Program-made: the position numbers and the translations under genes
Part shown: in pieces, positions 11,763-24,164 of the stretch
Numbering within the stretch: the stretch's first letter is position 1
How the letters are laid out: every line of letters starts with the position of its first letter
DNA from: Cadophora sp. MPI-SDFR-AT-0126
Taxonomy: Eukaryota > Ascomycota > Leotiomycetes > Helotiales > Ploettnerulaceae
NCBI GenBank assembly: GCA_020747065.1
Contig: JAGMVK010000014.1
Span: 434,001 to 498,000, forward strand
Reading direction: 5' to 3'
Length of the DNA: 64,000 bases
Notes under the pieces: generated by a model
What the model was told of the DNA's origin: nothing
Databases searched by the model: none
The model's input: the letters and a program-made list of their open reading frames with translations, nothing else

Positions 11763-14064
11763 CCTTGCGCCGTTCTGTATAGTTCTTGAAGATAGTCGCT
11801 TTCTGGTAGTGTTTGCAAGCGGAAGTGCTCGAGGAATTCCTGGCGATTTATGACAAGCTTCAGGCAATAGATTGTGATAATGTGAATATTCTCCGTCGTC
11901 ACACACTAGAACTATTGATCAATAGGCCAGTGACAAACCACTGAATCAGACAGAAGTCGTAGTATTGACTTGACTCAGTCAGATTCCTTCCTCGCCGAAT
12001 GTGTTTGACTTTGGCTCATGTAAATCGCGGGCCGTACCGTTCCAAAGTGCTTCTTGGAGAGATAAGTCGAGAGGAGGGGTCGAGCTCGAGGGATCCCAAT
12101 TACTCAATCACAAGTCCTGTAAGGTAATCTCTACTTCCTGGTGGATATTCCAGCTAGGCCAAAGAAAGACGCCTCCGATTGTAGGTCGAGACGTGATTGA
12201 GTGTTCGATCTACCCCTGTCCATTGGCCTCCGGTCTTTTCATCCACATTGAGTAAGTCAAACTCTCAAGTTCGGTTAAAAGAGGTGGCACTCACTTGAAC
12301 TTTCTCAAACAACCACGAGGATTCGGCGACTCAAACTCGAATTCTGGAAGGAAAATGTTGTGTGCTTCGGCAATTGTACTTTTCTTGGGACTCGGAAATA
12401 ATATCACTGGGTGTGACAGTGTGTTATCGTGTGCGAGGAGGAATCCGAAAATGCACGGGCTTCGGGATCAGCGGTGACAAGATGCAGCCAAGCTGCAGAC
12501 TTCTCAGCGTCTGCTGCTTTCAATGGGGTTTGAGGAGTATATTGACTTCCAATTGGACACTCAATCAAGTATTTGATTGGAAAATGCCGACATCTGTTTT
12601 GTTCGGAGTTTGGACTTCCAATTTGGCTAAGGGCTTATTGAGTTGGAACGATGACGTTCATCAACTGGACGTACTGGGCCCCAAATTTTGAAATGACGAG
12701 GAAAAGGCGCAGTATTTTGCGAATAAATGACAGCATACTGAGATTCTGGTTTGAAAAAAGACGTATGTCTTCCCTCTTGTAAAGTGGGCATTTTTGTCTT
12801 TGTCATTGAAATATAACAAACAATCTTGTAACATAAACAAACATTGATGACAACACGATGAAGTCCGAGAAAACAGAAGTTGCTTGAAGTGGGAACATAT
12901 TGAAACATGATATTATTTTTCAGTGGAATCAAACCAATTGAATGATAATCGACAACTATTACTGCTCTGCTCACGTAATTTCTGGAAGGATCTTGCTTGA
13001 CGTCCTGTCTTGCGTCACGTCCTGTCTAGCTCGTCATCCCTAATTCAGTTCATACCAATTCATTTCCTTTCACTATCAAACGACCTCATCATTCTCAATC
13101 AGTGATCTGGTAATCTTCCCCATTAGAAAAGCGGTTTCGGAGAGATGTCAGAAACATGTGAGCTGTGCAATATCGGATAAGCACCCCGCCTGCCAGCATT
13201 GCAGGCATCAAGCAAATCTATCTGTAAACACGACACAAGCCCTCTCATGTGCTAGGATATCTAACAGTATTTGAATTCACTTCGCGGTAGTTTTCAAACT
13301 CTCTGTAATCCCTGACCAACCAGCTGTTTCTTAGGGAGGTGTTTTCAGAACTGCTCATGATTCGAGCCCCCTCCCCCTTCCCAACCTTTCTTCCATTGAA
13401 GGCAGCGGAATAAATGCATTTCAAATTCTCGTATCTCGAGTACTCATAAGAAATGTGAACCAATGTACAATTTTCTAGAAACCCCTTAGAAACATCATGT
13501 ATCCGCTTTGAAGTTCAATCAAGCATGCAACCAAGGTATCTAGAATCACACAAGCCCCTACGGATCTACAAAGCTTAAGTTTGACCTAGCCGTAACTCAT
13601 CGTGTAGGAATTGCTGCAAAGGCTAGATTTGGGTCAGCCTATTCTCTTCATTCGTGATCTACAGATGGAGCTGCAGAAGCAAAGCCTCGCAAGAGGCCGG
13701 GGTGGCATTGATGAATTGCGGCAAGTCCGATGCCACAATGTCTGGCATACCTCCTTGGCAGCTTATACCACAGCAAGATATTGTTTTGTTGGTTTTGTAC
13801 CCAAGAGTATCAGTAATTCTGGGGCTGAATGACTTTCATTGAGCAGCCGCAGCCACACCTTCCTAATATAGACTGCTGCGGAGACAATGCTACCTGGCCC
13901 CTACAAATATCAATTTCTGCCTTGAACCAACAAATAGGCCGTCAATTCTCACCTGAAGGGAATGTTCCTCTTTAAAGTCTTCACATCATTACGAGATATC
14001 TGCTTGATGCCCCCTAAAGTCTGCAAACCGAATTTCCATTTCGCGGCCGACTAAAGCATCAATC
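11763..14064. other. Divergent intergenic region upstream of P450 and small secreted protein
   Basis: This 2.3 kb region lies between two divergently transcribed genes and so holds both promoters. The only structure I noted is a 16-base direct repeat near 13.0 kb (listed separately). Open frames are short and featureless. Confidence 0.5.
12998..13030. repeat. Two tandem 16-bp copies with ACGTCC core
   Basis: Bases 12998-13013 and 13015-13030 are near-identical and differ at two positions. They share ACGTCCTGTCT and are offset by 17 bases. The first copy contains TGACGTC, the CRE/bZIP consensus, and CGTCA follows in the linker. This may be a tandem transcription-factor site in the shared upstream region; that reading is inference. 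Confidence 0.4.
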
Positions 14065-14562
14065 ATGTTACCATCCAGCCTCATCATTCTTCTCGCATCG
14101 ACCATAATACCTAATTCTTTTGCATTCGCACAGAACTCCAGCACAGGGCCAGTATGCGACAAGAACGTCCTGTCAGACATGATCGACTCAACGCTTGGGA
14201 AGCAAGGCCCAGTCTGCGGATTCCCACTTGCCGTCCACTTCAATTTCACACAATGTTGCGCCGCAAATCAGCCGATACACTACACTGACACCTGCACGTA
14301 AGTCACATTTCTTAAGTCCTTCTCTAGGTCGAGCTTGATAGAAAAATGTACTGACGAGTCATCATACAGGCAATACTGTTTGGCATACAAGAATCAGACG
14401 GAGGATTTTTCTGACTGCGTTGGCCATGTGGCGTACAGTAAAAATCTTACCTTGGGGATTTCTGGGTGCCAGAAAAGCGGCGCGATGAGAAGTGGGCGAT
14501 CAAATTGGGACGGGACAATCTTCGTACTTGCTGCTATCGCTCTGGGTCTCGTGTCAACGTGA
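14065..14562 (+). CDS. Small secreted eight-cysteine protein, probably GPI-anchored
   Basis: Two exons, 14065-14297 and 14370-14562, encode 141 residues. The intron has GTAAGT...CAG ends and splits a Thr codon. Residues 1-22 form a clear signal peptide ending ...FAFA. The mature part holds eight cysteines at 31, 51, 64, 65, 77, 81, 94 and 111, including a CC pair, with Asn-glycosylation sequons such as NFT, NQT and NLT. The last ~15 residues are hydrophobic (IFVLAAIALGLV), preceded by a small-residue stretch, as in GPI-anchor signals. The cysteine spacing does not fit CFEM. I do not recognise the family. Location should be cell wall or plasma-membrane outer face. A role in surface biology or host interaction is possible but unsupported. 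Confidence 0.75.
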
Positions 14563-15419
14563 GGAAGTGGCTACCATGTTGACTTTGGAACGAGTTGCGA
14601 CTTGTGAGCATGGAATGTACGTAAATTGGAGCGACCAAACCTCTTATCGCAATGCTCAAAGTTCTATCTGTGAGAGTAGGATCTACTTCGTCTATCACAT
14701 TTCTGAGCTACTCGTACTTTGGGGAACCGTTTCCTTCCATGCCTGAACATTTCCAAAAAATCATTTCGTGTGCATCGTTAGCCGAATCTCAATGCCAGGT
14801 CCAATAAAACTCTTTCCCTGCAGAAGTCACTCGAGATAGTCTTCATCGGTCGTAGTCAGAAAGTCTCCAGTAGCACAATTGTCGCTGACAGCAGCACTGT
14901 CATGAGCACATTGGGCTGCCTACCTGATGCTAAACCCCGGGTATCTGACAAGGACGATCAACAAGCATGAACGTAAGACGACGAAATGCCGCTGAGCAAT
15001 AAGCAACAAGGACGAAAGCTTGTATTGATCGAGATTGATGCGGTCAGGATTTAGCGCCGGTTGATTGGACCTAAGATCCCAACTAGTGAGGATCTAATGT
15101 CGGCCGATATAGCCGATGTTTACGAGCGGAAGTTTACGAGATTTGGTACGGATTGGACATGAGACAACAACATAGGAGAAAACGAATGAGGTACTACTGC
15201 AAAAAGAAACGAGTTTCTGTAAGCATATGACGAATGCACTACGGAATGACGAGCTGTGGGTGAAAGATATATGACCGTCATACCCGGCTGCACTCACTAA
15301 GTTACCACTGTCTCTTTTGTGCCGATGTAGCCATTGAATAGCGAGGACCAGAGAAGAATATCAACAGCAGAGAAGAAATTAGCAGAAATAAGAACAGCAC
15401 AGCATCAACCTCAGACACA
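14563..15419. other. Intergenic region upstream of the NRPS-like gene
   Basis: About 0.86 kb between two plus-strand genes. The final ~100 bases before the ATG at 15420 are A-rich, as in many fungal leaders. No other feature was recognised. Confidence 0.5.
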
Positions 15420-18400
15420 ATGGCGCCAGCGCACGACATAACAACCTACACCAAGCGACTTCTACCGCACATAATCGACGAGCGAGCCAAAGCAGGCTAC
15501 ACCCGCCCCTTTGCCTTATACCCCAAATCCACAGATGCTTCTGCAGGTTTTCACTCGATCAACTATGTACGTATCGCAAACACGGTGAACCGAGTGGCTT
15601 GGTGGCTCGATTCAGAGCTGACCGAGCAGGAAGAGAAAGACAATCCGTTTGCATACTTTGGCCCCAATGACTTGAGATATATTATTTTCCTCATGGCCAC
15701 AATGAAAACAGGGAGAAAGGTGTGTCTGGAGGCGCAACTTCGTTTTCGATGACAGTTCTGATGGAATTATATGGCTTATCTGTCTCTTGCAGCTTCTCCT
15801 TGCTTCGCCGAGGAATACCGTCAAAGCACAACTCTCGCTCTTCGAGAGGGTCAATTGCAAGCAGTCGTGCTCTGCTCGTCATTTAACCAGAGCTTGCAAC
15901 CAGTGATTGTAGCTTCTGGTCTCCGTCATATTCAAGCCCCCAAACTCAACGACCTGCTCGCCGAATATCTGGTGCCCCATTATGCATACGATACGACTTG
16001 GGAGAATTTGTCGAATGATAAGTTCTTGACGATACACACGTCCGGGTCGTCAGGTATTCGTGTCTTGAAAGACAGCACAATCGGCAATAGCTGACAATAA
16101 TAGGGGATCCAAAGCCTATCAGTGTCGGGAAGCATTACGTCGGTGCCTTCGATTCGGCTAATTGTCTTCCGGACGACCAAGGACTGGCATCAGCGAATAC
16201 GAGCTTTCGGTATCAAAACGTACTTGGTTTGCTTCCATGTTTCCATGCAAGTAATCCTGTCTTCTTGAGAGAGTCTCGCTGATATGTTCCACAGGCCGGT
16301 GGGCTAGCCATACATATGTTCGCGGCTTACCTTGAAATGACCATTGTTCTCGGTCACCCAGATAAGCCCGTATCTTCTGCACATGTCGCAGAGCTCTTGA
16401 AGACCGAGAGGATAACGGCGATGGTATCGCCGCCATCAATTCTTGAAGACCTGTCAAAAGAACCCTCTTCATTGCATGCACTGTCGAAAGTGAAGCACAT
16501 TGCGTATGGGGGCGGACCCTTGAAGCCCGCTGTTGGAAATCTTTTGGCTCAAACTGTTCCACATATCTTCAGCTTCATAGGTGCGACCGAAATAGGCGTA
16601 AGTTGAATGTCCGATGTCAGTTTCGAGACTCCATTGGCTGAATTCCAGACTATTCAGTGGTTCCATTGCTTGAATGGGAGTAACGAACTTTGGGATTCCA
16701 TGCGTTACTTCGATAATGTAGGTTATCGCTTCGAAGAGGTATCAGAGGGCGTTTTCGAGCACGTCGTTGTCAACGACGAGAAGACAAACATGTATCACGG
16801 CACGTTTGAAATATTCCCAGAGTTGAGAGAGTATAGAATTAAGGATCTGTACTCACCGCATCCAACGGCACTTGGATGGTTACGGTACAAAGGGAGAGCA
16901 GACGACTTGATCGTACTGTCAAATGGAGAAAAGATCAACCCTATCCCAATGGAGAACATTATAAGTGCTCACCCGGCTGTCAAAGCTGCTCTAGTCATTG
17001 GAGAGTATCGATTCAATGCATCTCTTTTGGTGGAACTAGAGGACGCAAAGAAACCGAGAAGTGAGGAGGAACGACATGAACGCCTGTATGAGATTTGGTC
17101 AGCTGTTGAAGAGGCGAATGCGATCGCCCCAGGATTTGCGAAGATCCCGAAGTCGCTGGTGATGTTTGCAGCACCAGAAAAGTCATTTCTTAGAGCTGGG
17201 AAAGGTACGGTGCAGCGCCAGTTGACAGTGAGGGCATACGGAGACGAACTCGAGCGCCTATATTCGTCCCAAGAAGGCCGCTTGATGACAGAAGGTCTGA
17301 CGTTGAGGCAATCGGGTACACTCAATGACGTTAAGATCTTCATCCGAGAAATTTACAAACAGGCCTTGGAAGATGAAAATTTGAGCGACTCTGAAGATGT
17401 CTTCCAAAAGGGAATGGACTCTTTAAGGGTATCTCTGATCGTACGACGCCTGAAAGCTGCATTGGAAGCCTGCTCAATATCTCTGAACTTGGAAGACATC
17501 AATCAGCGGTTGGTCTACAGTGCTGCAACCGTTGACAAATTGACACATGCGATATCGACTCTCTTCGACAATGGTAAGGGAGTCCCTCAAACAAAAGTGG
17601 TCATAACGTCTGAGGAGAGTATGAAAACCATGCTTGAGAAATATTCTCAAAATATGCCGAGGACGAACCCAAGGAAGGTGATGGATTCGACAGCAGATCC
17701 ATGGACCGTCCTTGTGACAGGCACTACCGGCTCATTGGGGATCTATATTCTGGCTGCCTTGGACCGAATTCCCGAATCGAGGATCCGCAGAATTATCTGT
17801 TTGAACAGGTCTGCAGATGCCAGAGAACGACAACGAAAATCGAATCTGTCTCGAGGCATCAATGCCTCATGGCATGACCACAACAATACAAAGGTCGAGT
17901 TTTTCCGAGCAGACTTCTCCAAGGTGAATTTCGGCTTTGGTCCAGATATGTATGCTAATCTCCTGGGAGAGGCTACTTTGATCATCCACAGCGCATGGAA
18001 GGTTGACTTCAACCTGTCAATTGAGTCGTTCGGGCCTCAAGTTCATGGAGTGCGGAACCTGCTGGACTTCAGCTCAAAGTCGACAAAGAGAGCGCCGTTA
18101 ATGTTCATCTCAAGTATCTCGGCCACTTTTGGGTGGATGGATAGCTATCCATTGGCAAAGGTCCCGGAAGCCATCATCTCAAATTTCGACGCCCCGGAGA
18201 GAATTGGATATGGCGAATCGAAGTTTGTGTGTGAGCAACTGCTTGACAGACTTACCGTAGCATCAGGAATTACCACAGCGGTTCTCCGAACGGGTCAAAT
18301 TGCTGGCCCGGTCTCCCAAAATGGGATGTGGAACAAGCATGAATGGTTGCCGTCCATCATTGCAAGCTCCAAGCACCTCGGGATTCTACCGGAGACCTTA

Positions 18401-18841
18401 GGGAATATGGACACGGTTGACTGGGTTCCGGTAGACCTGCTTTCAACTATCATCGTTGAGCTCGCTGAGAAGATTGTCCATCATAAGAGCGACAAGGATC
18501 AAGGAACACTCGTCTACAATCTCACAAATCCTCAAACGACAACGTGGTCAAGCCTCTTGCCAACTGTCCAAGAATTCATAGGCGTTCATAAAGTGGTTTC
18601 ATTCAACGACTGGCTGCAGGTATTGCAGCAGAGCAGCACCGCAAATAACGGCGCCCTCATCGCGTCTAACCCCGGCGTGAAGCTCCTCGATTTCTACCAC
18701 AGTCTGAGCGGGAAAGAGACCGCAATGGTGGGTTCCAGATACGCCGTCGATAGCCTGATGCGCGACAGCAAACAAGCTTCTGATTTGACAGCGGTATCTC
18801 CAGATTGGATGAGACTTTGGTTGAGACAATGGAGTTTCTGA
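15420..18841 (+). pseudogene. NRPS-like adenylation-carrier-thioester reductase with a frameshift
   Basis: Five exons are visible: 15420-15719, 15793-16053, 16104-16246, 16295-16597 and 16649-18841. They would encode about 1066 residues if exon 2 were one base longer. In exon 2 the frame reading LLLASPRNTVKAQLSLFER runs to about 15860, then the family match continues as VVLCSSFNQSLQP in another frame, so one base appears lost in 15856-15863. Everything else is intact. The adenylation domain has TSGSSGDPKP, GATEIG and a GRADDL motif, and the acyl-carrier site is GMDSL (Ser about 594). The C-terminal short-chain-dehydrogenase-type reductase has GTTGSLG (694-700) and the catalytic Tyr857-x3-Lys861. 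Such A-T-R proteins activate a carboxylic acid with ATP, load it on phosphopantetheine and release it as an aldehyde using NADPH. Intron 3 (16247-16294) is GC-AG. It is either a young pseudogene or an assembly error. Confidence 0.85.
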
Positions 18842-19564
18842 TCAGGCAGTGAGGAGAAACAGGCTCGTATTCCACGAGACATGAAGGAGAGGGCAGCTCA
18901 GCAGGCGGCTGGTGATGCGAGAGGTTTGCCTTGATTTCTTCTGCTTCGAAACACGTAGATACTCGTATTCAAGAATGGCTAAGTGTGGCGTTTGATGATG
19001 TCGCATTCTGAAAACTGAGGAGTCGCGAGGACGGGAGGAAAGTTTCAAGTCCCAAGCCATGAAGGGTCGCTGCTGCCGTGAGTTTAGCGCTCTCTACTCA
19101 GACACCAGTGTGCTTGCAGCACGCTAAGTGACTGGCGAATTCCACCTAGACCCACTAAAACCTCAAGATTCCACCGACTCGGGTCGCGGTATTTTCTGTA
19201 TATCCGAATAACTATCTGTTATGTGTCTGACTGTCCGAAGAGGCTTTCTGTATATCCGAGTTTGACTTAAGAGGTTACTTCATTTATAGGGTTTTCATTG
19301 GTGATCACGAGAAGCATGCACATCTCAGGCAAGCGGATTTCCACTTCTGGGCAGTGGAGGATAGGCTCGCATATTTTATCTACACAAGGGTAGACAATAC
19401 GTCCTCATGACCTTACGTCTCACCGATTGTTCTTTCGTCGAATCGTGAAGCCTATGTGTACTTCCATATAATAATCTCTCGATAGCCACTTCCTCTTCCT
19501 GTTCCAAGCACTTATCAATCTGTCCAAATATACAACAACCTCCATCCACTAAACAATCAGAAGA
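18842..19564. other. Intergenic region before the DJ-1-like gene
   Basis: About 0.72 kb containing the NRPS-like 3' end and the promoter of the next gene. A short direct repeat is visible: CTGTATATCCGA occurs near 19196 and again near 19247. Nothing else was seen. Confidence 0.45.
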
Positions 19565-20308
19565 ATGTCCTACCCAGCCACCCTCAAAGTCCTCTACGCA
19601 ATCCATCCCGATATGGATTCACTCGACTTCGTTGGACCTCTTGTAAGTTTCTTTTTCAACACAGATACATGTCCACATACCTAACTGCCTCAGGAAGTCC
19701 TCTCCTGGGCATCGCACACTCCAATCAGCCCCCAGAACCCCGCTCCCACTCCAGTCTTCACACACACAGTAGCCTCTCTTGAGCCCACCACACTTACGAA
19801 TCAAAACATCTCCATCTCCCGCCACATCTCGATTGCCGAAGCGTACGCTCAACTCTCTAACTTCGACATCCTCGTCATCCCAGGCGGAGGCTCTGAAAGT
19901 GTGCTACCAGGCAAGACGGAGCCGATTCACTTGATCAAGGCGTTTGCCGACTTGCCGAAGAAAAGTGATGGAGGAGTAAGAACAATCTTGAGTGTTTGTA
20001 CTGGTAGTTTGTTTCTCGGGGAAGCCGGGATACTCGGTGGAATGAAGGCAACAACTCATCCATTGTATTATTGGAAGCTGGAGGAGGTATGCAAGGGTCA
20101 AGGAAAAGGTGCCACGGAGGTTGTCAAAGAGAGGTTTGTCGTCAATAAGGTGAATGAAGAGAAGGGCTTGAGGGTCATCACTAGCGGTGGTGTTAGTTGT
20201 GGGATGGATTCTTGTATGTGGTTAATTGAAAAGACAGCGGGGAAGGAGAGTAAGGAGAGGGCAGCTGAACTCATTCAGTATGTTCCTCATGAAGGGATTG
20301 TGCTTTGA
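19565..20308 (+). CDS. DJ-1/PfpI (ThiJ) family protein
   Basis: Two exons, 19565-19642 and 19694-20308, encode 230 residues. The N terminus has the family pattern DFVGPLE, with Glu27 immediately after the intron. The nucleophile elbow is SVCTGS with Cys128, followed by a TTH motif. A glycine-rich loop (VIPGGGSES) precedes it. Members include isocyanide hydratases, glyoxalases and stress proteins; the overall pattern is nearest to the isonitrile-hydratase/transcriptional-regulator branch, but no DNA-binding domain is attached. It is a cytosolic enzyme or redox sensor of unknown substrate. It follows the NRPS-like gene on the same strand and may have belonged to the same metabolic neighbourhood. 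Confidence 0.88.
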
Positions 20309-20933
20309 TAGGGCAGTAAAAGATAGAGAGACTTGCCACAGATGTCGTTGGAGGCTTGCAGCTTGGGGTAAACAATCATATTCCTCCGCAGATCAAAGAT
20401 ATGTAGAGTTGATGGCTACCCAAATTATCTCTTTAACCTTCCCGAATCTAGAGTGCTTGTCTTTAGACGTAAAATGCGGGAGGAATACGCTTTGAATTGA
20501 AATTATGATGTGAGAAAGGATAACCAAAAGCAGCTTTCAAAAGAGATAGACTTGTTCCGTGCAAGGTGAACAGAAGATTCTGTCGATTACGGAGTGGCTT
20601 CACAGCATCCTTCCTAAACCTAATTTAACTGGTACTGATGCTACTTTGCGGTATATCGAGAGAAGGGAAAGGCACTCGCTCTTTCCATAAGCCAAGCATC
20701 GTGAAGTTCTAGAGAGGTCAAGCGAATATTGTGCCTCTCAACCTCAGCAGCCGCGAGACGTGACCGTCTCAAAATAACTTCCCGTTTCCTTCAAGCCAAC
20801 ATCAATAGATCGGCAACCATCGCTCCTCCCTCGGCTTCGGTCCTTTTCAACCAACTCAAAAGCAAACACTAAAGAAAGAAAGAGATTAACCATCCCGTTT
20901 CAGCAGAACGAGGCTCTCCCATCTCATCACATC

Positions 20934-20949
20934 ACGTCCTTACGGACGT
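20934..20949. repeat. Perfect inverted repeat ACGTCC-4-GGACGT
   Basis: A six-base perfect stem with a four-base spacer (TTAC). The half-site ACGTCC also occurs in the tandem repeats near 13.0 kb. It could be a dyad site for a dimeric regulator or simply chance. Confidence 0.35.
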
Positions 20950-21388
20950 CGTCACCTCATCACTTCCTCCTCCGCGTCTCAACTCTCGACTCCAATTCGG
21001 AAATTAAGAATCGGAATATTCTCAATGCTTAATTGGAGATCACCCCTCCTCTCCAGGTCTCCCTCGTTCCAGGACACATCATAACGTTTCCTCGCGATCC
21101 TCCAGCTAAAGGCAACGACGACCGATGAGCTCAGCCATCGATGTTTATGCGAAGGTCAGAAGCTCGGCCAGTTACGCGTGCAGATGTGCAATGCAGGACT
21201 TGTGCACGCAAGCCCCAACCCTGTCGTTGGGATGATAATTGGGGGAAGAAAGTACAAATATACTTTTTGTGCTGTTCATCGGATCTTTTGAGTTTAATGT
21301 CTTGTTTATGCAGAGGCATAAAAGCGTTCCGAAGCTTTCCAGCGGTGAGGTCAGGCGAGTTGTTTGGTGATTTTTTTGGTGATCTTTT

Positions 21389-21407
21389 GGTGGTGGTGGT
21401 GGTGGTG
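21389..21407. repeat. GGT/TGG microsatellite
   Basis: About six uninterrupted GGT units in noncoding DNA. Confidence 0.7.
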
Positions 21408-23907
21408 TGGAGTTTGCACTGCCCCGATGGTTCGTTTCAACCTTCACACCCCTTTCCCGCCGCATGAGGCTTGCTCGCTTGCTCGCTTGAATTCTGAAGT
21501 TGTTAGTCTGGAGCGGCCAGCGTTTCATCGACAGCGAAGCCTCTTCCCCACAAGGGCTTGCATGGCACACACAGGCTGCGATGCGATGCACATGGGACGG
21601 TTTACAGGGAAGGAAAAGATGTTTGGCTGTTCTGTCTGTTCCTGGACTCGAGTGAGGACCGTTTGTTTCATGTGAGTGGTATTTTTCTTTTTGCACGGCT
21701 GGTAAGCGAGTCTGGACTGTCCGAACGGGATGGGGAACATCGAAATGCTGTGACAAGATCGATGGTTGCACGAGTGGCATTTTGCTGACTTTGATTGAAT
21801 CTGGCCATTCAGGTTTCTATAGATGGATACGGGTTTGTATGAGTTTTACGTTGGTTGCACGCATGCAGAGAGAGTGTAGGATAATCCAAAATAGGGACGT
21901 CACCTTGAATTTTGACAGTAGCGAAGATCCGGATGCCGAACCGAGACTTCCTGTTTGCTCGTTGGCTTCCTGGGAGGTTGGTTCTTGGGAAACATTTCTG
22001 TCTGTTTCGTCGGCATTTTTCAGGGGAGATATTCTTATCTCTTTGATTCCATCAGTTCATCACATCTCCCAAGATGGATATTCCATGCCACGAACGTTAC
22101 CTTTCAGGCAACATGCCCGCGTACAGTACAGAGGTCCGATGCTATCGATGATCTCCCACCAAGGTGGGATAACGTGGAGATCTCAAATTCGCGACATTTC
22201 CCCAACAGGGTTTCTTTAATTTACAGTCATCCGATGCATCTGGACATGCTGCCTCTTACAGACACCTCAGACATCCGAGCGGAGTCGCTCTTCGGCTTTG
22301 TTTTCTCATCGGTTGCCCACTTCCCCTGTCAACAGTCCCGCATTAGTTGAGCAGGGTTACTCGATGGAGCTTGGCATGGAAGGTCTAGCGACTTGAGTGA
22401 GTTTACTGATGCCTGTGGTAGCAAACCATCAACGTTGCACTCTGAGAAGTAGAGGAGATTCCGCGTTCCGAAAAGCGACGTATCTGTACGAGCCATGCGC
22501 ACGAGCGGATGGATCGGTGTGATGACCGTTCTGTCCCGCAGTCCGGGAAGGGACTGTAGCATCGAAGAAAGCAAATTTGTATGAACATTGAGACCTGTGG
22601 AAAGTAGAGTTCCATCACCTGTGATTCACACTTTGCCGATACGAACATCACTATTTGCAAGAATTACAGAACCCAGTTTCGTCAACCCGAGCTGAAGCCA
22701 GAAAAGTTGCAGCGCATACAAACCAATGGGCTCTAGAAGGGCATCTCTTGACTGCCGCGTTTCGAGGTCTGGTCACGGCTGAAGACGGTTGGCTGTGATT
22801 CGAGGATATTTTGAAACGCTCTACACAGATCTCGGCTAACATGGCGCTCGTCATCCCAGCCCTCAACTTGCTCTGGATCCGTTGGACCAGGCCTCTCCCG
22901 TAGGCGCAGATCAGGGTAAAATTTCTAAAAACAGCACTCTGGGTCATCTCATCTGGGCGAGGAAGAGGCGGCCAAATTAATCGATGACTGCATCTGATCA
23001 TAGGCGGTCGCTTCAAGGTCACTGAGGATGCAGGAACAGAAAATCTTCGGTCAACAATCTGCACACACTGCAACCAACGTCCCACCTACAGGGGAGTTTA
23101 CGAACATGACCGACCATGGACCAAAAAAGCATCCACCTTCAGAAGGTGCACACGGGTGTTCGACCGAGCGTATCGAATCAAAATAAAGTGCACGCTCAGA
23201 CAGGCAGCTCTAACTGAGGAGTGAGGCCCGCCTGATAGAAAGTCGCGATGTCGTTTTGAGCCAGCCGCCGACCCCAAAATGATCTGGTGGAAGAGCTCGG
23301 ACCAGAGAGCCAGAGCCAAATCGGATTATTTACAAGCATTAAGAGACATGGATAAGCATTAATAGACACATCCCCAGTCTGTATCCGCGGCGCCTAGTGG
23401 CTGCACTGGCTCTGGTCATGTTCTGTCTTTTGTTCCTGCATTAGTTGACGGGGCCCACACCGGGGGGGCGGCAGCATTGGGACGATGGCTACTGGTTTGG
23501 CGCAGGGGCTGTCCGTGTTTCACTTGTTGCAGACTCGAGCCTCCTCGACCAGCAACCGCACGGCTCCGACTAGACTGCATCAGGATACTATCCGTGGGCC
23601 ACGACCCAGGACTTTCTTTGGCGATATCCATGGCCCTCTTTTCTTTCCCTTTTCCTCCTGAGTCTCCTCCCCAACGCGCGCGCAAACCAGGGGTCAGGTC
23701 TCGAATTGACAAGGTCTAACTTTGGACTACGCCTGTCCGACTGCCCACAATGGCATCCTGGCCCCCTGCAAGCAAGCCATGGAAAGGTCCTTCTCGCTGG
23801 CCGACATGGGACGACAGGAGAAGGTGGCTGTGGTGGGCGGCCAGTTGACCACGGACATCCAACGGTTTGCAAAAGATATATCTATCCTGAGATTCCGTTC
23901 TTTGACA

Positions 23908-23952
23908 CTTTCTCTTTCCTCTCCATCCTCTCCAGGTCTTCTTCTTTTTTCT
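23908..23952 (+). promoter_or_regulatory. Pyrimidine-rich tract upstream of the CFEM gene
   Basis: A CT-rich stretch (TTTCTCTTTCCTCTCC followed by more of the same) lies 210-260 bases before the ATG at 24165. Such tracts commonly sit just before the transcription start of highly expressed fungal genes. The start site itself is not visible. Confidence 0.35.
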
Positions 23953-24164
23953 TAATACATATCATCTCATTTTTTTTTTCGAGTGTCAAAGTCATTCGCT
24001 TCTTTGCTCTCATCCTTCGTTTTGTTCTAGTAACTAAACAAGTCAACCAAACCACAATCGCTATCTCATATCTGTCTCAACATTACATTCTGAAAACCAT
24101 CGTTTTTTGTCAATAGTTGACCATCATACCAATTTCGACCAGATAACCGAACACCAAAACAAAC

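Larger units (their letters stand above)
20309..24164. other. Long gene-free interval upstream of the CFEM gene
   Basis: This 3.9 kb region holds no gene I can support. It contains a small perfect palindrome near 20.94 kb, a GGT microsatellite near 21.4 kb and a pyrimidine-rich tract near 23.9 kb; each is listed separately. Scattered frames on both strands have no recognisable motifs. An unusually long promoter or an unrecognised noncoding transcript is possible. Confidence 0.45.

Noticed and set aside
21172..21780. 202-codon minus-strand frame
   Set aside because: It runs through a GGT microsatellite and gives a Pro run; no family match or splice support.
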